Shown: piece after piece, positions 33,840-42,052 of the stretch
Layout of the letters: the number at the start of each line of letters is the position of its first letter
Position numbering within the stretch: position 1 is the stretch's first letter
NCBI RefSeq assembly: GCF_029319185.1
Contig: NZ_CP119754.1
Coordinates: 186,001 to 250,000 of the forward strand
Length of the DNA stretch: 64,000 nucleotides
Origin: Superficieibacter sp. HKU1
GTDB taxonomy: Bacteria > Pseudomonadota > Gammaproteobacteria > Enterobacterales > Enterobacteriaceae
Direction: 5' to 3'
Notes under the pieces: generated by a model
Database searches by the model: none
What the model was told of the DNA's origin: nothing
The model's input: only the letters and a program-made list of their open reading frames with translations
Program-made: the position numbers and the translations under genes

Positions 33840-34693
33840 ATCAATCCTCCTTCCTGCATGCGGGCTTCAATCCAGCGGCGTGCCTGGATAATTTCCAGAA
33901 CCGGCTCGTTGGCTTTCTCGGTCCACATCTCAATCAGAAATGCGCCGCGGTAATTCAGCTTGCGTAACGTGCTGAAAATGCAGACGAAATCGACGCAGCC
34001 TTCGCCAAAAGGCACGTCGCGAAACTGCCCGGCACTTTGCGCCGTGACGGGCTGGGTGTCTTTGAGATGAATGGCTGCAATGCGATCGATACCCAGCGAA
34101 AGCTCCGCCTGAACGTCATTGCCCCAGGCGCTCAGATTGCCGACGTCCGGGTAGACGCTGAACCACGGCGAGGCGAGCAGTTCATCCCATTTTTTCCATT
34201 TGCTGATGGAGTTCATAAACGCGGTATCCATAATTTCTACCGCCAGCATTACCTGCGACGCGGCGGCCTGCTCTACAGCCCACGCCAGCCCTTCGGCAAA
34301 ACGCTGCTGGGTGCCTTCATCGTGTTCTTCGTAATAGACGTCGTAACCCGCCAGTTGAATGGTACGAATACCTAAATCGCGGGCGAGGCGGATCGCTTTG
34401 CTCATGATTTCACGAGCCCGCACGCGAACGGTTTCATCGCGGCTGCCAAAGGGAAAGCGGCGATGCGCAGAGAGACACATTGAGGGAATAGCGACGCCCG
34501 TTTCCAGCATGGCCTGCACCAGCGAGGCGCGCTGAGCGGTGCTCCACTCCAGGCGCGACAGGCGCTCATCGGTTTCATCCACCGACATTTCGACAAAATC
34601 GAAGCCGCAGCTTTTCGCCAGCACCAGCCGCTCCGGCCAGCTTAGTTCTTTTGCCAGCGCCTTTTCATAAATACCTAATGGATGGCTGCGCAT
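33833..34693 (-). CDS. sgbU: L-xylulose-5-phosphate 3-epimerase (L-ribulose-5-phosphate 3-epimerase)
   Basis: The protein has 286 residues, as in K-12 SgbU (YiaR). It is a TIM-barrel isomerase that converts L-xylulose 5-phosphate to L-ribulose 5-phosphate. Visible are FVEMSVDETDERLSRLEW (about 31-48), IRTIQLAGYDVYYEE, VEIMDTAFMNS, VYPDVGNLSAWG and IHLKDTQPV, with acidic and His metal ligands. The start shares a base with the sgbH stop (TAATG type), so translation is coupled. Confidence 0.93.
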   Translation of the reverse strand: MRSHPLGIYEKALAKELSWPERLVLAKSCGFDFVEMSVDETDERLSRLEWSTAQRASLVQAMLETGVAIPSMCLSAHRRFPFGSRDETVRVRAREIMSKAIRLARDLGIRTIQLAGYDVYYEEHDEGTQQRFAEGLAWAVEQAAASQVMLAVEIMDTAFMNSISKWKKWDELLASPWFSVYPDVGNLSAWGNDVQAELSLGIDRIAAIHLKDTQPVTAQSAGQFRDVPFGEGCVDFVCIFSTLRKLNYRGAFLIEMWTEKANEPVLEIIQARRWIEARMQEGGLIC

Positions 34694-35349
34694 TATTGCT
34701 CTCCCCAGATGGACTGGATCTGCGCGTGGAATTCCGCCGCGACCTGGGCGGGATCGCGGGCACCCGCCAGCGCGCGTCCGGCGATAAACGCTTTTACGCG
34801 GATATCTTTAAATAGCGGCAGATCGGCTGGCGTAATGCCGCCGGTAATGGACAGCTCAAGGCCGATGTCGGAAAGCGCCTTCATGCGCGCCAGATCGACC
34901 TCGCCCCACTGCTGACCGCTGGCCTGCGCGTCGCGGCCGCGGTGATAAATGGCCTGGCGGATACCGACGCGGTACCAGTCACGGGCATCGTTGAGCGTCC
35001 AGTTGCCGAACAGTTCAATCTGGATTTCTCCGCCGCGTGCCTGTGCGACCACATGGCCTTTTTCGATGGTCGCAAGCGGTGCGGCGCAGATAATGGTCAT
35101 CCAGTTCGCGCCCGCGTCGAAGGCCTGCTGCGCCAGCGTTTCTCCGGCGTCCGCGACCTTCCAGTCAGCGACAATAATCTTCTCCGGACACTGTTCGCGT
35201 AGCGCTTTAACCGCGCCAAGCCCTTCGGTCAGACACAGAATGGTGCCCGCTTCGACGATATCAACATGGTTTTTTAGCAGGCTGACGTCGCGCTGCGCGT
35301 CAGCAAGACGGGTGTGGTCGAGCGCCAGTTGCAAAAGAGGTCGGCTCAT
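34693..35349 (-). CDS. sgbH: 3-keto-L-gulonate-6-phosphate decarboxylase
   Basis: The protein has 218 residues (K-12 SgbH/YiaQ: 220). This orotidine-decarboxylase-like TIM barrel decarboxylates 3-keto-L-gulonate 6-phosphate to L-xylulose 5-phosphate. Motifs are LALDHTRLADA (7-17), IVEAGTILCLTEGLGAV, the catalytic DWKVADAGET (about 61-70) and SITGGITPADLPLF. Its start overlaps the lyxK stop as ATGA. Confidence 0.94.
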   Translation of the reverse strand: MSRPLLQLALDHTRLADAQRDVSLLKNHVDIVEAGTILCLTEGLGAVKALREQCPEKIIVADWKVADAGETLAQQAFDAGANWMTIICAAPLATIEKGHVVAQARGGEIQIELFGNWTLNDARDWYRVGIRQAIYHRGRDAQASGQQWGEVDLARMKALSDIGLELSITGGITPADLPLFKDIRVKAFIAGRALAGARDPAQVAAEFHAQIQSIWGEQ

Positions 35350-36851
35350 ACGTTGTGCTCCTTAATACGGGCATGAAAACCCTGAAGTGCTTCAATCAGA
35401 ATCTGGTAACGCTGGTATTTGCGTTGGTAGTTAGCGTGTGCGGTGGCGTCCGGGGTAACGGTTCGCAGGTCCCAGGTCAGCGAGCGCTGTGCCTCATGAA
35501 TGCTGGCGTAAACGCCGGTCCCGACCTGCGCCACCAGCGCGGCCCCAAAACAGCCGGTTTCTTCAATTTGCGGCAGCTCCAGCGGCAGGCCGCTGACGTC
35601 GGCAAGCATCTGCATCCAGACCTCAGAATGGGCCGGACCGCCGGTAACACGCAGAGTGTGCACCTCGCGAAAGCGTTCACGCATTCGGTTAAGGTGGGTC
35701 ATATGGCTGAATACCACGCCTTCAAAAACCGCCTGCAGAAGATGCGCGCGGGTATGCATTGCCTGCATGCCGTAAAACCCGCAGGTCATCTCCAGCCCGG
35801 CATTGCTGCCGTAGAGAAAGGGCAGAAAGAACAGGTCGCTGCCCGCTTTCGGCAGGTCGCCGACGCTGCGGTTGATCTCCTCAAACGACATCTCGCCCCA
35901 CTGCGCGGTCAGCCATTCCAGATTACCGGAGGAGGTGGGACTGGCTTCATGAACAATGTACTGACCTGGCGCGGCATAACGGCCGTAGACATAAGCATGC
36001 GTTTCGTTGTGACGCAGTTCATCGGCGATACCGCTGGTGACGGCCCAGGTGCCCATAACGGCGTTCAGGGTATGTTCATCGTTAAGGCCCGCACAAAGTG
36101 CGGTGGAAACCACATCAAACAGACCGCCCACGACGGGAGTTCCCGCCGCGAGACCGGTCAGGGCGGCTGCCTGAGCGGTGATCTCCCCGCATATTTCTGT
36201 TGAGCCAACAATCGGTGGCAGGGCGCAGTCAATCTCGCTGATGCCAAGCCAGCGGGTCAGGGCCGGGTCATAGCGTCCGTCATGCATGTTGTAAAGGTTG
36301 GACTCCGAGATGTTGCTCTCTTCCGCGCCCTTAACGCCCGTCAGGCACCATCGCAGGTAATCATGTCCCATCATCACGCTACCGATACGGGCATAGCGCT
36401 GCGGTTGATGCTCTTTTATCCAGCGCAGTAGCGAGACCGGATGCCCGGTCCACAGGGTCTGACGCGTATGCGGGTAAAGCGTGTCCGGTATACCATCCTG
36501 CTGCCAGCGGCGGACGATCTCCAGCGCCCGGCGGTCGGAAGAGAGGATGGCGTTACCCAGCGGGCGATCGTTTTTATCCAGCAGGAACAACCCTTTACCC
36601 TGCGCAGAAATGCCGACGCCCCGGATTTGCTGGCCTGTTACGCGCGTCTTCAGTAACAGACGGGCAATCGTGGTGGCGCAATGCTGCCACAGCGCGGACA
36701 TATCCCGTTCCGCATAGCCAGCTTGCGGACTTAACGTGCGCAGCGACTGGCGGGCGACGCCGTGCTCCTTGCCCTGGCGATCGTATAAACCGGCTTTCAG
36801 ATAAGTACCGCCACAATCGATACCCAGCCAGAAGGTCTCTTTTTCACTCAT
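35346..36851 (-). CDS. lyxK: L-xylulose/3-keto-L-gulonate kinase
   Basis: From MSEKETFWLGIDCGG the protein has 501 residues (K-12 LyxK/YiaP: 498). It is a FGGY-family kinase that phosphorylates L-xylulose and, in this pathway, 3-keto-L-gulonate. The phosphate-binding DCGGTYLKAGLYD is at 10-22; GISAQGKGLFLLDKNDRPLGNAILSSDRRA, GGLFDVVSTALCAG and RVTGGPAHSEVWMQMLADVSG follow. An ATG three codons upstream is also usable. The gene is preceded by a BIME that separates it from yiaX2. Confidence 0.94.
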   Translation of the reverse strand: MSEKETFWLGIDCGGTYLKAGLYDRQGKEHGVARQSLRTLSPQAGYAERDMSALWQHCATTIARLLLKTRVTGQQIRGVGISAQGKGLFLLDKNDRPLGNAILSSDRRALEIVRRWQQDGIPDTLYPHTRQTLWTGHPVSLLRWIKEHQPQRYARIGSVMMGHDYLRWCLTGVKGAEESNISESNLYNMHDGRYDPALTRWLGISEIDCALPPIVGSTEICGEITAQAAALTGLAAGTPVVGGLFDVVSTALCAGLNDEHTLNAVMGTWAVTSGIADELRHNETHAYVYGRYAAPGQYIVHEASPTSSGNLEWLTAQWGEMSFEEINRSVGDLPKAGSDLFFLPFLYGSNAGLEMTCGFYGMQAMHTRAHLLQAVFEGVVFSHMTHLNRMRERFREVHTLRVTGGPAHSEVWMQMLADVSGLPLELPQIEETGCFGAALVAQVGTGVYASIHEAQRSLTWDLRTVTPDATAHANYQRKYQRYQILIEALQGFHARIKEHNV

Positions 36852-36866
36852 CGTTATCATCTCGTT

Positions 36867-36947
36867 GCCCCCGGGGGCGCTGCGCTTACCGGGGCTACAG
36901 GTAGCCGCCATGTCTTGTAGGCCTGATAAGCGCAGCGCCATCAGGCA
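36867..36947. repeat. BIME inside the yia operon between yiaX2 and lyxK
   Basis: Two different REP units face each other: 36867-36898 (GGGGGCGCTGCGCTTACC type) and 36917-36947 (GCCTGATAAGCGCAGCGCC type). They fill the 104-base gap between yiaX2 and lyxK on the same transcript. Such elements inside operons often set differential mRNA stability. Confidence 0.85.
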
Positions 36948-36955
36948 TTGTTGCG

Positions 36956-38275
36956 TTATGCTTCGCGCTTACGCGGGTTTACCGGGCGGGTACTTTCAGC
37001 TCTGGCATCGCATTTCGCGGGCAGCAGCAGCGCCATCAGCGCCGCCAGCGCCAGCGAGATGGCCAGGCAGTAAACGCCGGCATCTTTGCTGTAGAGCGTG
37101 ATCAAAACGCCAACCGCGTAAGGGCCGCAGAAGCCGCCGAGGTTGCCGAGGGCGTTAATTACCCCGCGCGCGCCGCCTGCCATTTCGGCGCTGAACAGGC
37201 GTGCCGGAATGGTCCAGAACACCCCTGCGGCGGATTGCAGGAAGAAGCCACAGCCGACCAGCGCGGCATAGGAGAGCCAGATATGGGCCTTCAGCGTGAC
37301 GGACAAAAACATGCACAGCGCAAAACCAATCAGCGGCAGGGAAACAAACAGCTTACGTTTGCCGGTGCGGTCCGACAGGGAGGAGAAGAGGAACATGCCC
37401 GCAATCGCCCCGACGTAGGGCAGAACGGCCAGCATTCCCACCTGGCCGATGCTGGTATGGGTCAGCTCTTTGAGAATGGTCGGCAGCCACAGGGTATAAC
37501 CGTAAATTCCGGTCTGATAAAAGAAGTTTAGTGCGATCAACTGCCACATGGTTTTGTCGGACAGGACCGCGCTAAGCGAGGCGTTTTTGACCTCTTTACC
37601 GACAATGGCCTGCTGCTCTGCGGCCAGTGTTTCCACCAGATAATTTTTCTCGGCCTCTGAAATCCAGCGTGCCTCCTGCGGACGGTCATAAACGGTAAAT
37701 GCCCACAGTACCAGCACCACCACCGACAGCAGACCTTCGATAATGAACAGCCAGCGCCAGTCCAGTACGGTGATGATCCAGCCGGAGAGCGGTGCGGTGA
37801 TGATCCCGGCAATGGGCACAAACATAATCACGATGGCGTTAGCACGGCCGCGCTCGGCATCCGGGAACCAGTTGCTGATCATCGTCAGCACCACCGGCAG
37901 CATCCCGCCTTCGGCCACGCCCAGCAGAAAACGCAGCACCAGCAACTGATACTGGTTAGTAATAAGGCCGGTCAGCACGGAAATCACCGCCCAGGCGACC
38001 AGCGACCAGCCGATAAATTTCTTGCCGCTGCCGTGGACGGCGATTTTACCGCCCGGCACCTGCAAAAAGAGGTAGCCAATAAAGAAGATGCCGCCTGCCA
38101 GTCCGGCCATGGTGGCGGAAATACCCAGTTCTTCATCCATCCCGCCAGGCATGGCGAAGGCGATATTGACGCGGTCCATATACGAAATAATACAGGCGAT
38201 GAGAATAGGTGGGATTATTCTAAGCCAGCGTTGGTGCGGAATATTCGCGGGTGTAGAGCCAGATAAAGTATTCAT
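36956..38275 (-). CDS. yiaX2: MFS transporter YiaX2 (anion:cation symporter type)
   Basis: The protein has 439 residues with 12 hydrophobic segments, in the ACS branch of the major facilitator family. It shows SYMDRVNIAFAMPG near residue 30, GYLFLQVPGGKIAVHGSGKKFIG and GVAEGGMLPVVLTMISNWFPDAERGRANA. In K-12 this place holds the TRAP transporter genes yiaMNO. In Klebsiella the yiaKLX1X2PQRS operon has an MFS gene here, required for L-ascorbate use. The symbol follows that operon order. Substrate: probably ascorbate or a breakdown product such as 2,3-diketo-L-gulonate. Confidence 0.82.
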   Translation of the reverse strand: MNTLSGSTPANIPHQRWLRIIPPILIACIISYMDRVNIAFAMPGGMDEELGISATMAGLAGGIFFIGYLFLQVPGGKIAVHGSGKKFIGWSLVAWAVISVLTGLITNQYQLLVLRFLLGVAEGGMLPVVLTMISNWFPDAERGRANAIVIMFVPIAGIITAPLSGWIITVLDWRWLFIIEGLLSVVVLVLWAFTVYDRPQEARWISEAEKNYLVETLAAEQQAIVGKEVKNASLSAVLSDKTMWQLIALNFFYQTGIYGYTLWLPTILKELTHTSIGQVGMLAVLPYVGAIAGMFLFSSLSDRTGKRKLFVSLPLIGFALCMFLSVTLKAHIWLSYAALVGCGFFLQSAAGVFWTIPARLFSAEMAGGARGVINALGNLGGFCGPYAVGVLITLYSKDAGVYCLAISLALAALMALLLPAKCDARAESTRPVNPRKREA

Positions 38276-38330
38276 GATAATTTTCTCATAAAAAAGGTTT
38301 TGTTCTGGTGTAATGGCGCAAAGTTTGTTT

Positions 38331-39263
38331 TTATTTTGTCACTGTGTTCATTGCATCTATGCCATTGCGTAAAATCGCAATCCGATGCCCGACATCAGCA
38401 TTAGCATTTATTTCAAGCAGTTTGATACCGGCAAATTGCAGAGTTGCTGCATCGGCCGCATTAAATACTTCACGCGCGCGATCCACCGTCAGCAAACTCT
38501 CTTCGCAGAACGGGGCAAAGGGCGCATGTAAATCCTGCCATTCGCCGTAATCCCCCGTTTCCGTCGTGCCGGAGAACATGAGCGCGCCGAGTTTTCCCGC
38601 CCGTTTTGCCATTTGCGTATGCGTCAGCGGCAGCGTGGTATTGCGCCCTTCAATGGCGGAGCGCGCCCAGTTAATACAGACGCTGATATCGTAGCCGCTG
38701 AGCACATCCAGCACGTTTTCCAGCGGCAGAAAGCCTTTGCGCGGCGCAGGCTGCGTCATTGCATCGCAGTGCTCCAGCACCAGCTTGCATGACCAGTCCC
38801 AGCTGGCGATCTCTTTTATCGAGCGGGCGAACGCCTCGGTTGCCTGGTCTGCATCGGCGTTGCCTGCCAGAGGAGCCGCCTGGATTTCCAGGGCGATCAC
38901 TTTGCCGCCGTGCCTGGCGTTAACAGAGGCGATTTTCTGCTGCAGATGGCGGTAGTAATCAACGCAGGCCCGACGCTGGTTTTCATCGCTGGAGGCAAGA
39001 CCAAAGCCACTGTTGAGTCCGCGACGGCGCATGGTTTCCATAATGGCGGTGACAACGATCTGCCACTCTCCGGGCGTGTGTTGCCATAGCCACTCGTCAC
39101 CATAAGGATGCAGATTTTCCAGGCAGGGCTGCTCCAGTCCGCGTATATCAGCGGTATCGGCGAGCTGTCGCCAGAATGCGCTTTCTTCCTCTTCGCTTTT
39201 CTGGTGAAACGACGGCGCGCAGGGGTACGCGCCAATAATATAACCGGCGTTATTGCTTTTCAT
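38331..39263 (-). CDS. yiaX1: DUF4862 family protein YiaX1
   Basis: The protein has 310 residues. It is soluble, without signal peptide, and appears to be a TIM-barrel-type protein (GYIIGAYPCAPSFH, LEIQAAPLAGN, KLVLEHCDA, ICINWARSAIEGR, GIKLLEINANADVGHRIAILRNGIDAM). The repeated Glu/His/Asp ends of strands suggest metal-dependent sugar-phosphate isomerase or epimerase chemistry, but the reaction is unproven. It lies between yiaL and yiaX2 as yiaX1 does in Klebsiella. It is absent from the K-12 operon. Confidence 0.75.
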   Translation of the reverse strand: MKSNNAGYIIGAYPCAPSFHQKSEEEESAFWRQLADTADIRGLEQPCLENLHPYGDEWLWQHTPGEWQIVVTAIMETMRRRGLNSGFGLASSDENQRRACVDYYRHLQQKIASVNARHGGKVIALEIQAAPLAGNADADQATEAFARSIKEIASWDWSCKLVLEHCDAMTQPAPRKGFLPLENVLDVLSGYDISVCINWARSAIEGRNTTLPLTHTQMAKRAGKLGALMFSGTTETGDYGEWQDLHAPFAPFCEESLLTVDRAREVFNAADAATLQFAGIKLLEINANADVGHRIAILRNGIDAMNTVTK

Positions 39264-39307
39264 ATTGTGCTCCTGATATTTATCGGGCTTGATAAATATG
39301 CAAGTAA

Positions 39308-39772
39308 TTAAAGCGCCGCGAGGGCAACCTTGACGACAATTTTACGAATGGGTGTTGCCGCTATTTTATTACAGCCAGGACGATGCACATCCTGCGGGAA
39401 AAATATGGCGTAACTGCCCGGCACCATTTCAATAAAAGATTCGTTTTCGCTCTGGTGATAAAAAATAATATCGCGTTGCTCAAGCAGTGATTCACTGATT
39501 TCATTGTTGCCGTTGTCGATGGCGATGCCGATTTTCTCTTCGCCCCACGCGAGAAACTGGATATCCAGATACCGACGGTGTACTTCCGGCTTATTCTCCT
39601 GCGCCTCGCGGGTAGTTAAATCGATAATCTGGGCAAAAATGTCTTTGCCGTCGATCTCTTTAACGCCCGGATCGAGCTGGCGAAAATCCGTGGTGCGCAA
39701 AAATTCGAGCGCCTTTTCGATTGCCGCAGGCAGGCGGCAAGGATTAGGTTGGTTAATGTGACCGAAGATCAT
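39308..39772 (-). CDS. yiaL: YhcH/YjgK/YiaL family protein YiaL
   Basis: The protein has 154 residues (K-12 YiaL: 155). It belongs to DUF386, a cupin-like fold found in sugar operons, often with one metal site; some members act on sialic or other sugar anomers. Conserved parts are TREAQENKPEVHRRYLDIQFLAWGEEKIG (about 55-83) and GSYAIFFPQDVHRPGC (about 118-133), which contain the likely metal-binding His and Glu. Its reaction in this pathway is unknown. The start was chosen from the K-12 N-terminus MIFGHI and overlaps yiaK by 20 bases. Confidence 0.9.
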   Translation of the reverse strand: MIFGHINQPNPCRLPAAIEKALEFLRTTDFRQLDPGVKEIDGKDIFAQIIDLTTREAQENKPEVHRRYLDIQFLAWGEEKIGIAIDNGNNEISESLLEQRDIIFYHQSENESFIEMVPGSYAIFFPQDVHRPGCNKIAATPIRKIVVKVALAAL

Positions 39773-40781
39773 CATCCACCTCCTGTAGCGCCTGAATTTT
39801 CGCCCATACGCTGTCATCAACGGTGATGCCGTTACGACGGTTTTCCTCCAGCAGACGGGTAAACTCGTGTCCCGGCAGACGAATGGCAACATCTTCATCG
39901 GAACGGTCGGCGGTGGTGACAAAGTCCATAATCCGCTGGAGTTTGGCGTCGCGCGTCGCCCCGTCGATCAGCTTATCGACTTCAATGGCGATGAAAATCT
40001 GCGAGACGCCATATTCGTCGCTGTTGTCCTGAGTGACCTCCGCCACGGATGCGCCGTCAGAAAGCAGGGTGGCAATCATGTCCAGCACGATAGAAAGCCC
40101 GGAGCCTTTCCAGTAGCCCATCGGCAGAATGCGGCGGTTTTTCTCGATCACGCCCGGCTCTTTGGTCAGTTGGCCGTCATCGTCGAAGCCGCCGTCCACC
40201 GGCAGGGTACGGCCCGCCAGCCGGTTCACTTCCAGCATGCCGTAAGAGAACATCGACATCGACATATCCACCATTGTGATGGGGTTCGACGGGATGGCGA
40301 CGATCAGCGGATTGGTGCCAATGCGGCATTCCTTCGCGCCCCACGGCGGCATGACAGCAATCGAGTTGGTCCAGCAGATGCCAATGTAGCCTTTCTCCGC
40401 CGCCTGCCAGCCGTAACTGCCGCCGCGCATCCAGTGGTTAGCGTTACGCAGGGCGACCAGCCCGATACCGTGATCCGATGCCAGCCCGGTCGCGCGATCC
40501 ATCATCTTTTTCGCCGTCAAATTGCCAATCGAACGCTGCGCGTCCCACTGCTCGATCGCGCCGAGGCTGACGATACGTTTCGGTGCCGCGTCGGGAATAA
40601 TATCGCCCGCATCGAGTTGCTGAATAAAACGTGGAAATCGGTTTACGCCGTGTGAATACACGCCGGATTCGGTAGTGCGGGCAAACATTTCCGCGCAGGC
40701 ATCGGCTGTGTCGCTGGCGACGCCACGTGAAAGCAGTACCTGATTAAAAGCGGCTTTCAACTGTTCAAATGTGACTTTCAT
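39753..40781 (-). CDS. yiaK: 2,3-diketo-L-gulonate reductase
   Basis: From MKVTFEQLKAAFNQV the protein has 342 residues (K-12 DlgD/YiaK: 332). It is an NADH-dependent malate/lactate-dehydrogenase-2-type enzyme that reduces 2,3-diketo-L-gulonate to 3-keto-L-gulonate. Features are SHGVNRFPRFIQQL with the catalytic histidine (about 44), GLVALRNANHWMRGGSYGW, DMSMSMFSYG and MGYWKGSGLSIVLDM. It is the first gene of the operon that ends in sgbE. Confidence 0.94.
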   Translation of the reverse strand: MKVTFEQLKAAFNQVLLSRGVASDTADACAEMFARTTESGVYSHGVNRFPRFIQQLDAGDIIPDAAPKRIVSLGAIEQWDAQRSIGNLTAKKMMDRATGLASDHGIGLVALRNANHWMRGGSYGWQAAEKGYIGICWTNSIAVMPPWGAKECRIGTNPLIVAIPSNPITMVDMSMSMFSYGMLEVNRLAGRTLPVDGGFDDDGQLTKEPGVIEKNRRILPMGYWKGSGLSIVLDMIATLLSDGASVAEVTQDNSDEYGVSQIFIAIEVDKLIDGATRDAKLQRIMDFVTTADRSDEDVAIRLPGHEFTRLLEENRRNGITVDDSVWAKIQALQEVDDDLRSH

Positions 40782-40834
40782 CGTTCTTTTTCTCCCGTCT
40801 TTACATGACGTCCTGAGTGCTTTTTTACCTTTAA

Positions 40835-40859
40835 ATTTCACTATGCGAAATCTGATTTC
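40835..40859. promoter_or_regulatory. Candidate YiaJ operator upstream of yiaK
   Basis: Three half-sites alternate as ATTTC-N7-GAAAT-N3-ATTTC (40835-40839, 40847-40851, 40855-40859), 54 to 78 bases before the yiaK start. IclR-family repressors such as KdgR bind TTTCA/TGAAA dyads. Assignment to YiaJ is by position and family. Confidence 0.4.
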
Positions 40860-40949
40860 AAATATAACGATCAATATTTAACAGATCAATGGGTGGCTTT
40901 GTTTTTTAAAAACATAAAAATCAATAGGTTGTAAATTTTTAGTCCAGAT

Positions 40950-40965
40950 CGTGAACTGAACCACA
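40950..40965. promoter_or_regulatory. Candidate CRP site in the yiaK-yiaJ region
   Basis: CGTGAACTGAACCACA matches TGTGA-N6-TCACA at 8 of 10 positions and lies 45 bases before the yiaJ start. CRP control of the yia operon is known in E. coli. Confidence 0.45.
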
Positions 40966-41009
40966 CTTTGCGCTACCATCAGGACGCGATAAAAAGGAGT
41001 GAGGAAGCA

Positions 41010-41825
41010 ATGAGTACGAAAGAGAGCGATGTAATGCAGGATAAAGAGAGGCCCGCCGGAAGCCAGAGCCTGTTTCGCGGCTTAATGCTGATTGAGATCC
41101 TCAGTAACTATCCGAACGGTTGTCCACTGGCACACCTGTCTGAACTGGCGGGGCTGAACAAAAGTACCGTTCATCGTCTGCTACAGGGTTTGCAGTCCTG
41201 CGGCTATGTGACGCCCGCGCCTGCGGCAGGCAGCTATCGGCTGACGACGAAATTTATTGCGGTAGGGCAGAAAGCGCTTTCGTCCCTGAATATTATCCAC
41301 GTTGCCGCGCCGCACCTGGAGGCGCTGAACCTGGCAACCGGGGAAACCATTAACTTTTCCAGCCGCGAAGACGATCATGCGATTCTGATCTACAAGCTGG
41401 AGCCGACGACCGGCATGCTGCGCACCCGCGCTTATATCGGGCAGCATATGCCGCTCTACTGTTCGGCGATGGGCAAGATTTATATGGCGTTCGGACACCC
41501 GGATTATGTGGAGACGTACTGGCAGAGCCACCAGGACAGTATTCAGCCGCTAACCCGCAATACGATTACCGGCCTGCCTGCGATGTACGATGAGCTGGCG
41601 CAAATTCGTGAGAGCAGGATGGCGATGGACAGGGAAGAGAACGAGCTGGGGGTGTCATGCATTGCCGTACCGGTATTTGATATCCACCACCGCGTGCCCT
41701 ATGCGATTTCGATTTCACTTTCGACTTCGCGCCTCAAGCAGATCGGTGAGAAGAATTTGCTTAAGCCGTTACGGGAGACCGCACAGGCTATCTCTAACGA
41801 GCTGGGTTTCAGCGTGCGGGAATAA
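41010..41825 (+). CDS. yiaJ: IclR-family repressor YiaJ
   Basis: From MSTKESDVMQ the protein has 271 residues; AGGAAG precedes this ATG, and an upstream ATG at 40968 would add 14 residues but has no clear ribosome site. YiaJ represses the yia operon. The N-terminal winged helix (about 20-85) shows LAHLSELAGLNKSTVHRLLQGLQSCGYV; the effector domain (about 90-265) includes ATGETINFSSREDDHAILIY and the IclR signature ENELGVSCIAVPVFDIHHRVPYAISISLS. It ends about eight residues before the K-12 protein, as the tail DDLGAIT is missing. Confidence 0.93.
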   Translation: MSTKESDVMQDKERPAGSQSLFRGLMLIEILSNYPNGCPLAHLSELAGLNKSTVHRLLQGLQSCGYVTPAPAAGSYRLTTKFIAVGQKALSSLNIIHVAAPHLEALNLATGETINFSSREDDHAILIYKLEPTTGMLRTRAYIGQHMPLYCSAMGKIYMAFGHPDYVETYWQSHQDSIQPLTRNTITGLPAMYDELAQIRESRMAMDREENELGVSCIAVPVFDIHHRVPYAISISLSTSRLKQIGEKNLLKPLRETAQAISNELGFSVRE

Positions 41826-41868
41826 GGCACAAGGTTGATGATAAAGCGCCTGACGTCATCGGGGCGAC

Positions 41869-41907
41869 CACCGGGTTGGGCGTCCCTCCGGGAACCCAAT
41901 CCCGGTG
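41869..41907 (+). terminator. Terminator-like hairpin after yiaJ
   Basis: CACCGGGTTGGG pairs with CCCAATCCCGGTG (one bulge) across a loop of about 14 bases, followed by TTTCCCC. It is 44 bases past the yiaJ stop. The remaining part of the 227-base yiaJ-ysaA gap has AT-rich stretches but no clear promoter. Confidence 0.55.
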
Positions 41908-42052
41908 TTTCCCCTGTTAACCTGTTTTCCTGACCGTCAGATGCCCCATCATTCTCTGGCATCTGACAAATCTTTCTCCTTTCCCGCGTCGGATCAAAGC
42001 ATTGACGCCATCTTCTCTGGCACTCTGCTTTTTTTCTCTGCCGGAGAAAGGC

